64,000 nucleotides of DNA from VMDJ01 sp038146785. Its GTDB lineage: Bacteria; Pseudomonadota; Gammaproteobacteria; Chromatiales; Chromatiaceae. A program made the translations under genes and the position numbers. Every line of letters starts with the position of its first letter. Within the stretch, counting starts at the first letter, position 1. The notes under the pieces are model-generated. The model had not been told where the DNA came from. It worked only from the letters and a program-made list of their open reading frames with translations, and did not search any database. This document shows positions 9,929 through 19,782 of the stretch, one piece after another. The stretch is taken from contig JAYQSI010000016.1 in assembly GCA_038146785.1 (NCBI GenBank), positions 310,001 through 374,000 of the forward strand, written 5' to 3'.

Positions 9929-10267
9929 TTAAAGTGCTTCGGTACCGGTTTCGCCAGTACGAATACGAATCACTTGATCGATCGTGGTAACGAAAATTTT
10001 GCCGTCACCGATTTTGCCGGTCTGTGCCGCGCCCGTAATTGCTTCGATCACTTGATCAACTTGATCTGCGCCAACAGCGGCTTCGATTTTTACTTTTGGT
10101 AGAAAGTCGACGACGTATTCAGCGCCGCGATACAACTCGGTATGACCCTTTTGTCGACCAAAGCCTTTCACTTCAGTCACGGTAATACCGCTTACGCCAA
10201 TCTCTGATAGCGCTTCACGAACATCATCAAGCTTGAACGGCTTAACAATGGCGGTTACTAGTTTCAT
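9929..10267 (-). CDS. glnK: Nitrogen regulatory P-II protein (GlnK/GlnB)
   Basis: Trimeric signal protein of 112 residues that senses ATP/ADP and 2-oxoglutarate. In its unmodified state it binds and closes Amt, and it also acts on adenylyltransferase and NtrB. It contains the uridylylation T-loop tyrosine in ELYRGAEYVVDFLPK (Tyr51 position) and the C-terminal signature TGKIGDGKIFV. A strong Shine-Dalgarno AAGGAGA precedes the ATG. The glnK name is chosen over glnB because of its pairing with amt. It lies between the porin and amt genes in the nitrogen-controlled operon. Confidence 0.95.
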   Translation of the reverse strand: MKLVTAIVKPFKLDDVREALSEIGVSGITVTEVKGFGRQKGHTELYRGAEYVVDFLPKVKIEAAVGADQVDQVIEAITGAAQTGKIGDGKIFVTTIDQVIRIRTGETGTEAL

Positions 10268-10291
10268 TTTTATCTCCTTGTTAGTGTGACC

Positions 10292-10319
10292 GCCGAAACG
10301 GAACCCCGCCCGTTTCGGC
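10292..10319 (-). other. Intercistronic hairpin between porin and glnK
   Basis: A perfect 10-bp inverted repeat (GCCGAAACGG / CCGTTTCGGC, 8-base loop) in the 59-base gap. It has no T-run on the minus strand, so a transcript-processing or mRNA-stability role is more likely than termination; such an element could set glnK-amt levels relative to the porin. Confidence 0.6.
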
Positions 10320-10326
10320 TAAGCCG

Positions 10327-10981
10327 TTAGAAAGTTTTGCTGTAAGAAACGAAGAAGAGAGTTCCTTCATCGTTCGATGTTCCATCGTTGTTTAATTTCG
10401 ATACGGAAGCGGTAACGTCACCGTAATCGCCGAGGCTCTTGGTCAGATCAAGCTGAGCATGCGTATAAGAAGTGCCTGCATCGTAATCGTAGTACCCCAA
10501 GGTTGCTGTTAGTGACAAACCTTCTTCTAAGCTCAGTACCTGCAGATAGTGAGTAGTATTTATCACCTTCTTGCTGACCTGTATCTGCTGATGGTATGTG
10601 CAACTGCTGCCGTCACTGGACCCAGTGTTACGCTTGCGGTAAGTTCAGTGAAATCTGAATCTGTTGCATCTGGATAAGCGTAGTGAATGAAACCTAAGTC
10701 GTAACCAATGCCATCGGCTGTTTCACCTGAATAACTAATGCCATAAACATCGAATTCAGTGTTTATCCATCGACCCATTTAACATCTGATGCCCAGGCAC
10801 CCAACGAAAAGCCGTCTTCGTTTGAATAATCAACACCACCCTGAAGTGTTGCGTCATCACTCGTTTGAGTGACACCACGCCAGACATAATTACTGGTTGC
10901 GCCAATGTTCGCTTCTACTGCTGCATTTGCAGCGCCTGAAATCATTAAACCCATTGCTAAAGCTAAAGTTGTCTTTTTCAT
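10327..10981 (-). pseudogene. TorF/TIGR02001-family putative porin, interrupted by about three indels
   Basis: Outer-membrane beta-barrel candidate. The signal peptide MKKTTLALAMGLMISGAANA is followed by NIGATSNYVWRGVTQTSDD, the typical start of the TIGR02001 (TorF) family, then GYDLGFIHYAYPD, ATLGYYDYDAG and a terminal aromatic FFVSYSKTF, the usual outer-membrane C-terminus. The frame shifts near 10767 (one base missing), before the IPSADTGQQEGDKYYSLSAG stretch near 10600 (one extra), and near 10520 (one extra). Undoing these gives about 217 residues, normal for the family. ATG 10981 follows AGGA by 8 bases. Proteins of this family often precede glnK-amtB, fitting an ammonium or nitrogen-source uptake role. 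It could be a real pseudogene or a cluster of sequencing errors. Confidence 0.75.
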
Positions 10982-11037
10982 TTTTAAATTCCTACTCACA
11001 AAGTTGAAAAAGACCCGAGGGGGTACGATAGACTCAT

Positions 11038-11053
11038 TGCATCAAGCGTGCCA
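11038..11053 (-). promoter_or_regulatory. Sigma-54 promoter of the porin-glnK-amt operon
   Basis: On the minus strand the sequence reads TGGCACG-CTTG-ATGCA. The sigma-54 consensus is TGGCACG-N4-TTGCA, so only one base differs, and the GG (-24) to GC (-12) spacing is exact. Transcription would start near 11026, about 45 bases before the porin ATG. Nitrogen-regulated sigma-54 control is established for glnK-amtB operons in many Proteobacteria. Confidence 0.85.
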
Positions 11054-11158
11054 CTTTTTATTTATCAATAAATTCAGTTACTTAAATGCTTATTGGATTT
11101 ACGTGCTCTATCACCTGCACCAGAGCGACAAGGTTTCTTGGACGTGCACCACAATGAC

Positions 11159-11173
11159 GCACTCTTTTGGTGC
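11159..11173. promoter_or_regulatory. NtrC enhancer site
   Basis: GCACTCTTTTGGTGC matches the NtrC palindrome GCAC-N7-GTGC. It lies roughly 105-120 bases upstream of the sigma-54 -24 element, the usual enhancer distance. A degenerate second copy (GCAC-N7-ACGC, 11146-11160) abuts it, which could allow cooperative binding of NtrC dimers. Confidence 0.75.
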
Positions 11174-11241
11174 TTATCGGCAATTGAAAGCACACAGCCC
11201 CTGCTCTACCCTAGTGACATAACGATTTATGGAGTTTTGGC

Positions 11242-11493
11242 ATGTTTGATCCAAAGATTTTTGACGACCTATCGCGCAAGCTGGTCGATGGTTTGCCATC
11301 GGGCTTACAAGCACTGCAAGGCGACGTTGAGCGTAACGTGAAAGCATCATTAGAAGCGGCATTGCGCCAGATGAACTTAGTCTCGCGTGATGAATTCGAG
11401 ATTCAACAAGCGATCTTGATGCGCACACGCGAGAAAGTTGAAGCTCTTGAAACCCGCGTTGCCGAGTTAGAAGTACAACTTAAATCCAAATAA
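11242..11493 (+). CDS. ubiK: Ubiquinone biosynthesis accessory factor UbiK (BMFP family)
   Basis: An 83-residue coiled-coil protein. It has the family pattern MFDPKIFDDLSRKLVDGLP at the start, an amphipathic middle, then the trimerising helix MRTREKVEALETRVAELEVQL. In E. coli UbiK binds UbiJ and supports aerobic ubiquinone synthesis; members also have membrane-fusogenic activity in vitro. Its promoter must lie in the region shared with the divergent nitrogen operon. Other ubiquinone genes (ubiH, ubiI) are at the far end of the window, so it is not part of a ubi cluster here. Confidence 0.88.
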   Translation: MFDPKIFDDLSRKLVDGLPSGLQALQGDVERNVKASLEAALRQMNLVSRDEFEIQQAILMRTREKVEALETRVAELEVQLKSK

Positions 11494-11580
11494 ATTCTCT
11501 TTTAGATCTTTTGCCAAGAGCCCCCTTACTCTTGGATTCACACATGCTGCCGATAAGCGAAGCACGTACACTTCGCCCCC

Positions 11581-13474
<1,894 letters not shown>

Positions 13475-13512
13475 GCGCTCGCCTTCTACCGCACTTCCGC
13501 TAAAGTGCCTGC

Positions 13513-14862
13513 ATGAACACGCAAGACACCCCAGCTAACGTCTCCCGACTCACCGCGTTTTGGTACTGGCTAAAGCTTGGCTTTATCAGCTTTGGCGGCC
13601 CTGCCGGTCAAATCGCGATGATGCACCAAGAACTTGTTGAGAAACGCCGTTGGATTTCTGAGCGTCGTTTTTTACACGCACTTAACTACACCATGGTGCT
13701 GCCCGGACCTGAGGCACAACAACTCGCTACCTATATGGGCTGGCTGATGCACGGCACATTCGGCGGCATCGTTGCAGGCACATTATTTGTCTTACCTTCT
13801 TTACTGATCTTGATCGCACTGACTTGGGCTTACTTAAGCTTTGGTCATCTCGATAGCGTTGCTGGCATCTTGTACGGCATTAAACCTGCGGTCGTGGCGA
13901 TCGTGTTATTCGCTGCCTATCGCATCGGCATGAAGACCTTGCGTCATGGCTTATTAATGACGATCGCGCTAGCCGCGTTTGTTGGCTTATTTGTTTTTCA
14001 TATCAGCTTTCCCTACATCATCATTGCCGCGGCAGTGATAGGTTGGGTTGGTCATCACTTTATTCCAGATGCCTTTAAAGCTTCAGGCGGGCATGGTGCT
14101 TCGGGTGAGCAGCACGGCAAAGCGCTGATTGATGACGATACCCCACCCCCAAGCTGGGCAGCCTTTAGCTGGGCAAGCAGCCTGTTCAAATTGGCGGTTG
14201 GTTTAATGCTCTGGCTTCTTGTTGAAGGTGCTTTGTATCTCAGCTTTGGTTGGCAAGGTCCGCTGACACAGATGGGCTGGTTCTTTACCAAAGCCGCCTT
14301 AGTCACCTTTGGTGGTGCTTATGCCGTATTGCCTTATGTCTATCAGGGCGGCGTCAATGAGTATCAATGGCTCAGCGCCACACAAATGATGGATGGTTTA
14401 GCGCTCGGTGAAACCACGCCTGGCCCACTGATCATGATCGTTGCCTTTATTGGTTTTGTTGGCGGTTGGACAAAAGAACTGTTTGGACCTGAAGCGCAGC
14501 TTCTCGCCGGTGCAGCGGGTGCGAGCGTTGCAACCCTGTTTACCTTTTTGCCGTCATTTATCTTTATCTTAATTGGCGCGCCATTGGTCGAGCATACGCG
14601 TAACGATATGAAACTCTCAGCACCGCTCACCGCGATCACAGCTGCCGTCGTTGGCGTGATTGTGAACCTTGCGACCTTCTTTGCATGGCATGTGTTTTGG
14701 CCACAAGGCACTGAAGCAACACCTTTTGCTGGCAGCTTAGATATCACGGCTATCGTGATTGCCTTGGTCGCTTTCTTCGCGTTATCTCGCTTTAAACAAA
14801 GTGTGATGCGGGTTATCGGCGCAAGCGCGATCGCGGGATTTGTAATTCAAGCTGTGCTTTAG
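13513..14862 (+). CDS. chrA: Chromate transporter (ChrA, long-chain)
   Basis: An inner-membrane CHR-superfamily protein of 449 residues with two homologous halves. The first begins WLKLGFISFGGPAGQIAMMH and has VLPGPEAQQLATYMGW; the second repeats the pattern as KAALVTFGGAYAVLPYV and GLALGETTPGPLIMI. About ten hydrophobic segments flank a hydrophilic central linker (about 190-215). Characterised members export chromate by a proton-coupled mechanism; some have other anion substrates. It lies 38 bases after the ABC-F gene and ends convergent with the TauE-type gene in a four-base overlap. No chrB or other metal-resistance gene is nearby. Confidence 0.9.
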   Translation: MNTQDTPANVSRLTAFWYWLKLGFISFGGPAGQIAMMHQELVEKRRWISERRFLHALNYTMVLPGPEAQQLATYMGWLMHGTFGGIVAGTLFVLPSLLILIALTWAYLSFGHLDSVAGILYGIKPAVVAIVLFAAYRIGMKTLRHGLLMTIALAAFVGLFVFHISFPYIIIAAAVIGWVGHHFIPDAFKASGGHGASGEQHGKALIDDDTPPPSWAAFSWASSLFKLAVGLMLWLLVEGALYLSFGWQGPLTQMGWFFTKAALVTFGGAYAVLPYVYQGGVNEYQWLSATQMMDGLALGETTPGPLIMIVAFIGFVGGWTKELFGPEAQLLAGAAGASVATLFTFLPSFIFILIGAPLVEHTRNDMKLSAPLTAITAAVVGVIVNLATFFAWHVFWPQGTEATPFAGSLDITAIVIALVAFFALSRFKQSVMRVIGASAIAGFVIQAVL

Positions 14863-15623
14863 TGAGCTGTCGCTAACAACTGCCATAGACCAAAGGCTGA
14901 GACGACCAACAAACCGATGCCGAGATAACGCTTCACTTCCGCTGCGTTATGCCCAATCAGATGTTTGTGGAAACGTAAGCCGACAAAATGGCCAATCGCT
15001 GCGGGCAGGATCAAATACAGCGCCCATTCAAATTGCAGATCGACATCAAAGATGACAAAGGCCGCCATCTTGATCAGCACGAGCAAGAACCAAATCACAA
15101 ACAAGGTATCGCGATAAGCGGTTAACACCACTTCTTTGATAGCCACCGCAGCAATTAACGGCGCGCCGACCAATGAGGCACCGCTGACATAACCACCGAT
15201 CACCAGCAGTCCGCGATCCCACCATTTTGAGTCGCCGCGGAAATCGCGTTTGAGTATCCAGGCGATCGCATAGAACGCCGTGATCGCAAAGACAAAGATC
15301 GCCATCCAACGGGCCGGCAAACTGATCAAGCCAATCACGCCGAGCAACTTAGGCAGCAGCATCCAACCCATCGAGCGTTTCACAAAGCCCCAATCGATAT
15401 GCTTAAGACGACTGGCTGCAGTGGTGGATGAAAAGATCAACAAGTGCCACGCAACGATCGGCAAGAAGAGCAAAGGATCATCACGGATTAAAAGCAACAA
15501 CGGCATGCTGAGTGCCGCGCCACCAAAGCCGATTGCCGTGCGAACAAAACCTGACCACACAAAAATAGCGATGATCAAAATCCATTCAGTCGTTGAAAAG
15601 TCCACACCCAGCTCCAGCAGCAA
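14859..15623 (-). CDS. Sulfite exporter TauE/SafE family membrane protein
   Basis: A 254-residue polytopic membrane protein with about eight hydrophobic segments. The family pattern is at the N-terminus, GFVRTAIGFGGAALSMPLLLL, and repeated as an inverted-like half, GGYVSGASLVGAPLIAAVA. TauE/SafE (formerly DUF81) proteins are linked to export or import of sulfur-containing anions such as sulfite, sulfoacetate or thiosulfate, but individual substrates are rarely known. It is a single gene convergent with chrA, so the context does not reveal the substrate. Confidence 0.82.
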   Translation of the reverse strand: MLLELGVDFSTTEWILIIAIFVWSGFVRTAIGFGGAALSMPLLLLIRDDPLLFLPIVAWHLLIFSSTTAASRLKHIDWGFVKRSMGWMLLPKLLGVIGLISLPARWMAIFVFAITAFYAIAWILKRDFRGDSKWWDRGLLVIGGYVSGASLVGAPLIAAVAIKEVVLTAYRDTLFVIWFLLVLIKMAAFVIFDVDLQFEWALYLILPAAIGHFVGLRFHKHLIGHNAAEVKRYLGIGLLVVSAFGLWQLLATAH

Positions 15624-15684
15624 TGAGCGCGCATTGTGTCATGCAATCTGACACTTAGAACATTACGAATGCCAATAAATCGGT

Positions 15685-16233
15685 TTAGTAGGTCGATGAA
15701 AAGCTGAACAGCTTTTGAATCTCTTCCTTCGACTTGCCACGGAAGTGCGCCATGTTGCGCTCAGGAATCATCTCAGGCTTTGGGAAGCGTTTTAGCGCAG
15801 CCGCCATCGGACCTTCACGCAGATAATGGAACACCGGGTATGGCGCGCGATTGGTCCAGTTGGCATGATCATCTACTTCATTGCCATCAAACACATACTG
15901 CGGATGAAAGCTGGCTAACTGCACTTCACCAGATAAACCCGCATCTTCAATCGCTTGCTCACATGCACCTAAGCACTCGAGGTACTCATCGAAATCACCC
16001 AAAGCATAAGGCACAACCAGTGCCGCACTTTCGAGATGCTCACCATGATCTGAAGCAAAGTGCTGCAGGCCACCTAAGAAATCTTGATACGCACCTTCGA
16101 ATGAATCGGCTTGGCTCATTTGCATGGCAAAGTGATTATTCAAAATCGAGGTGCGCGCAAACGGACATAAGCCCTCGCCCATCACGATCTGATTAATCCA
16201 ATGCTGCATTGCTTGCATCACTTCTTGGCTCAT
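15685..16233 (-). CDS. DUF1415 family protein
   Basis: A soluble protein of 182 residues with the family hallmarks: NQIVMGEGLCPFAR near the N-terminus, VVPYALGDFDEYLE in the middle, LASFHPQYVFDG, then NRAPYPVFHYLRE. Function is unknown for the whole family. It overlaps the upstream MOSC-protein gene by four bases, and MOSC starts two bases after pilU, so the three are one transcription unit (pilU, MOSC, DUF1415). Confidence 0.85.
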   Translation of the reverse strand: MSQEVMQAMQHWINQIVMGEGLCPFARTSILNNHFAMQMSQADSFEGAYQDFLGGLQHFASDHGEHLESAALVVPYALGDFDEYLECLGACEQAIEDAGLSGEVQLASFHPQYVFDGNEVDDHANWTNRAPYPVFHYLREGPMAAALKRFPKPEMIPERNMAHFRGKSKEEIQKLFSFSSTY

Positions 16234-17015
16234 GCGATTACCTCAACTGTGTCATTCAGGCAGAGGATACCCGAATTACGTTGGATCACGTTCTGGCCAA
16301 AGAACACTTTGTTGTCGCGCTTTCTGTGTTTAGCCAAACCTTCGAGCACCGCCTGTTCTTTTTCTGCGCTGTATAAATTCACACTGGGGATAACGCAACG
16401 CGAACAAGGCTTCACTAGATCAAACAAAATGCCGCCGATACGAATGGTCTTCCAACTATCTTCAGCATAAGGCTCACAATCAGCGACCACGATGTTCGGG
16501 CGAAAACGCTCCATCTCAACCGGCGTCTCAAGTTTGCTATTCAGATCTTCAAGCGAGGCTTCACTGATCAATAACAACGGAAAGCCATCGGCAAAGCTCA
16601 CTTGATCACCTTCTTGCGCATAGGTTTTATCCACCTGACGCAATGCGGTCTCTGGCATATACACCAGATGCACCGGCTGCTCTAACCACTCACTCAACAC
16701 CGCATCAATCGATGCCTCAACACCCATCGCTTGGCATTGATCTTCCCACACGGTGACATCGATCAGCTTGTCGGCTGAGGGCGCTGGCACGCTGAGTTTT
16801 TGATCATTGAAACGAAGACGCAGCTCACCCTCTTCGAGTACGGCAAAAATCTTCACCATATTGGGGAGCTGACGTTGGGTGAGAAATTGATACTGATCGC
16901 CAACAATCATCCAGCGACGATCGCCAAATAAACCACCGGCCACCAATGGCAGCATCGGTTGCTGCAGCCCTCGACAAGATTTAACCGGATATTGCCAGAG
17001 AGCTGAGATGTGCAT
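16230..17015 (-). CDS. MOSC domain protein (YcbX-like molybdenum-cofactor enzyme)
   Basis: A 261-residue protein with an N-terminal MOSC_N beta-barrel (about 1-115: LWQYPVKSCRGLQ, LFGDRRWMIV) and a C-terminal MOSC domain with the conserved cysteine in KPCSRCVIPSVN, followed by FGQNVI. In E. coli YcbX and YiiM this cysteine ligates Mo-cofactor, and the proteins reduce N-hydroxylated compounds. There is no ferredoxin domain fused at the C-terminus, unlike E. coli YcbX, so it would need a separate electron donor. Confidence 0.87.
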   Translation of the reverse strand: MHISALWQYPVKSCRGLQQPMLPLVAGGLFGDRRWMIVGDQYQFLTQRQLPNMVKIFAVLEEGELRLRFNDQKLSVPAPSADKLIDVTVWEDQCQAMGVEASIDAVLSEWLEQPVHLVYMPETALRQVDKTYAQEGDQVSFADGFPLLLISEASLEDLNSKLETPVEMERFRPNIVVADCEPYAEDSWKTIRIGGILFDLVKPCSRCVIPSVNLYSAEKEQAVLEGLAKHRKRDNKVFFGQNVIQRNSGILCLNDTVEVIA

Positions 17016-17017
17016 AG

Positions 17018-18165
17018 TTAATCGTCTTCGATATCTTGGAGTTTGAGATCAGCGCCGTAAGCCGCCGGTTTATCTGCTCGCTTCGATTGGAAACGAATGA
17101 ACTGCGTGACTTTCGCTTTCGACTCAGCGTAATCGGTTGCGTGCTTCTCATCAAGCAAGCCTTCCTCAAACAAATTGATGATCGACTTGTCGAAAGTAAC
17201 CATGCCGTAACCTTCACCTGCCTCTACCGCTGCACGCATCTCGTCATAGTCCATACGCGCCATCAAATCTGCCATACGTGGTGTATTCACCAAGATCTCA
17301 AACGCCGCCACCTTGCCACCATTGGTCGAAGGAATCAGTCGCTGACACACCACCGCACGTAGGTTTTGTGACAAACGTTTTGCTTCTTGCTCGATCAACT
17401 CTTTATCAAAGAAGCTCAACATACGTTCGATAGACGTAATCGCGGTGTTCGAGTGAATCGTCGATAGACATAAGTGACCGGTATTCGCGAAGCGCAGTGC
17501 ATACTCCATCGAGATCTGATCACGAATCTCACCCATTAAAATGACATCCGGTGCTTCACGCATCGCCGCACGCATACCGCTTTCAAAACTGTCGGTATCC
17601 ATACCAATCTCACGTTGCGCCACTAATGACTTTTTATGCGAATGCAAAAACTCGATCGGATCTTCAAGCGTGATGATGTGGCCAGGGAAGTTTGAATTTC
17701 GATGATCAATCATCGCCGCCAAGCTGGTCGACTTACCTGAACCTGTCGCACCGGCGACAACAATCAAACCGTGCTTGTTTTCCACTAAGTCACGCAACAC
17801 CGGTGGCAGACCTAACTTATCAACCGTTGGCACTTCACTTTTCACATGGCGCATCACAATTGCGGTGTCATGACGCTGACGAAACGCATTGCCACGGAAG
17901 CGTGCAAGACCACTAATGCTGAAAGAAAATCGATCTCGCCCACTTGCTCATATTCGGCCATCTTCTGGTCGGTCAGCATGCTGCGCAGCATCTTCTCGGT
18001 TTCGCCGAACTGCAGCTTTTCATCAAGCACCTTAAAACCGAACGAGCCTTTAATGGTTGGTTTAGCGCCGGTGTGTAAAAACAGATCCGAGCCGTCATTG
18101 GTTACCATCACATTGAGGTAAGAGCCGACTTTTTGTTCTGCGTTATCGAGTTCGACCTGTTCCAT
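17018..18165 (-). CDS. pilU: Type IV pilus retraction ATPase PilU, frameshifted
   Basis: A hexameric GspE-superfamily ATPase assisting PilT in pilus retraction. N-terminal PAS-like domain: YLNVMVTNDGSDLFLHTGAKP. RecA-like domain: Walker A VAGATGSGKST, Asp box ITLEDPIEFLH, Walker B APDVILMGEIRD and His box GHLCLSTIHSN. The frame breaks at AAAA 17926-17929; one added A gives EIDFSFSISGLARFRGNAFRQ and 382 residues, the length of PilU. The tail after the ATPase domain (FQSKRADKPAAYGADLKLQDIEDD) and the absence of an adjacent pilT gene make PilU more likely than PilT, though the two are close paralogues. Confidence 0.88.
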
Positions 18166-18268
18166 GAGAAATCCTGTAAAAGAAAAAGCACATCCGTGTC
18201 GGCAGGTTTCTACAAAGATGAATCTCGCTCTGGCATTATTCGAGCTGAATTAGCCCGAGGTTTTTGCC

Positions 18269-19459
18269 GTGTTTAACCAAGATTTTCAGATCGCTCGCTT
18301 ACCTGCCGTGCAGTTTGCTGCTGGCGCAATCGACAAGCTGCCCTCTTTGTTACTGCCCTACACCGGCAATATTCTCTTAGTGACGGGCAAAGCCGCTTTT
18401 ACCGACTCGCCTCGTTGGCAGCATCTCACTCAAGCGCTCCATGCTGCCGGTCGCACTTGGCATCACGTGCGCATTACCGACGAGCCTTCTCCTGATCAGA
18501 TCGACACCTTAGTGAAAGAGCATCGTAACCATAAGATCGGTGTGATTGCCGCTATTGGTGGCGGTAGCGTGCTTGATGCTGCCAAAGCGATTGCGGGCTT
18601 ATTACCCTCAGGCGACTCGATACTCGACTACCTTGAAGGCGTGGGCAAAGGGTTAACCTATCAAGGCCCAGCGCTTCCCTGGATTGCGGTGCCCACAACG
18701 GCCGGCACCGGAAGCGAGGCCACCAAAAATGCCGTGCTTTCATCACGCGGCGAAGGTGGTTATAAAAAATCCTTCCGTGATGAACAGCTTGTCGCACAAG
18801 TCGCCTTGATCGATCCCGATCTACTCGATACCTGCTCACAAGCCCAGCTAGCGGCGAATGGTATGGATGCTTTTACTCAGCTGCTCGAATCCTGGGTATC
18901 GCTTGGCGCCAGTCCGTTTACCGATGCCTTATCGAGTCATGCGATGGCGATCTTCCGTGATGGTTTTTGGCCGGCGTATAACAACGACGAGCATGCTGGC
19001 GAAGGTCGCGCCAAGATGGCTTATGCCTCGATGATCTCCGGTATCACGCTCGCGCAAGCCGGTTTAGGTTCGGTGCATGGTTTGGCCGCACCGCTCGGTG
19101 CCTTCTTCCCTGCGCCACATGGCGAGGTCTGCGGCACGCTCTTAGCTGCCGCAACCAAAGCCAACATCGAGATCATGCGTCGACGGGATAATCAAAACCC
19201 AGCGCTCGTGAAATATGCCGAAGCCGGCGTGCTACTGAGTAATCGTTATGTCTCGAGTGCAGAAGAAGCACAAGACACGCTGATTGAAGTGCTCGAAGAC
19301 TGGCAAGAAAAGCTGCAGCTACCGCGCTTGTCTGCTTATGGCATGACCGAAGCGGATATTGATCGCGTAGTGAAAAATGCCCGCGGTAACAGCATGAAGA
19401 CCAACCCAGTTCAGCTCACCAATGGTGAATTAGCGGCGTTGATTCAATCGAGGTTATAA
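18269..19459 (+). CDS. Iron-containing alcohol dehydrogenase
   Basis: A group III NAD(P)-dependent dehydrogenase of 396 residues. It has the nucleotide-binding AAIGGGSVLDAAKAIAG, the VPTTAGTGSEATKNAV signature, metal-site NGMDAFTQLLES and the two later histidines in GSVHGLAAPLGAFFPAPHGEVCG. The usual fourth ligand, His in DAxxH, is Gln here, as in one subgroup of the family. Substrate cannot be told from sequence. It stands alone, divergent from pilU, with no aldehyde dehydrogenase or PQQ system beside it. Confidence 0.9.
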   Translation: MFNQDFQIARLPAVQFAAGAIDKLPSLLLPYTGNILLVTGKAAFTDSPRWQHLTQALHAAGRTWHHVRITDEPSPDQIDTLVKEHRNHKIGVIAAIGGGSVLDAAKAIAGLLPSGDSILDYLEGVGKGLTYQGPALPWIAVPTTAGTGSEATKNAVLSSRGEGGYKKSFRDEQLVAQVALIDPDLLDTCSQAQLAANGMDAFTQLLESWVSLGASPFTDALSSHAMAIFRDGFWPAYNNDEHAGEGRAKMAYASMISGITLAQAGLGSVHGLAAPLGAFFPAPHGEVCGTLLAAATKANIEIMRRRDNQNPALVKYAEAGVLLSNRYVSSAEEAQDTLIEVLEDWQEKLQLPRLSAYGMTEADIDRVVKNARGNSMKTNPVQLTNGELAALIQSRL

Positions 19460-19518
19460 GCGGCATCAACACACATCGGGTAAACTGCATTCATTGTTAC
19501 TTAGCTAAACCATATGCC

Positions 19519-19782
19519 ATGAATTGCTGGATCTACCGCAGCCCGAAAAAAGACGAGATGTACCTGTATCTCGCCAAAGAAGATGATTTTGATGCCGTGC
19601 CTGAAGAGCTTCTCAAGCGTTTTGGCACCCCTGCGCAGATCATGGAACTGGAGCTCACCCCTGAGCGCAAACTGGCGCGTGAAGACGTCGAGAAAGTGAA
19701 AGCGAATCTTGCGGATAAAGGCTTTCACCTACAGATGCCACCGACCCTTGTGCCGGACCTGTATCACGGGAATGAAGACTGA
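19519..19782 (+). CDS. YcgL domain protein
   Basis: An 87-residue protein with the family layout: MNCWIYRSPKKDEMYLYL, then LLKRFGTPAQIMELELTPERKLA and GFHLQMPPTL at the end. Function is unknown; in gammaproteobacteria YcgL often sits beside RNase D or cell-division genes. Here its stop overlaps the serB start by one base (TGATG), suggesting translational coupling. Confidence 0.9.
   Translation: MNCWIYRSPKKDEMYLYLAKEDDFDAVPEELLKRFGTPAQIMELELTPERKLAREDVEKVKANLADKGFHLQMPPTLVPDLYHGNED

Noticed and set aside
10905..11428. Several short open frames in the porin-ubiK intergenic region
   Set aside because: They overlap the sigma-54/NtrC sites and both flanking genes and have no gene-like start or composition.
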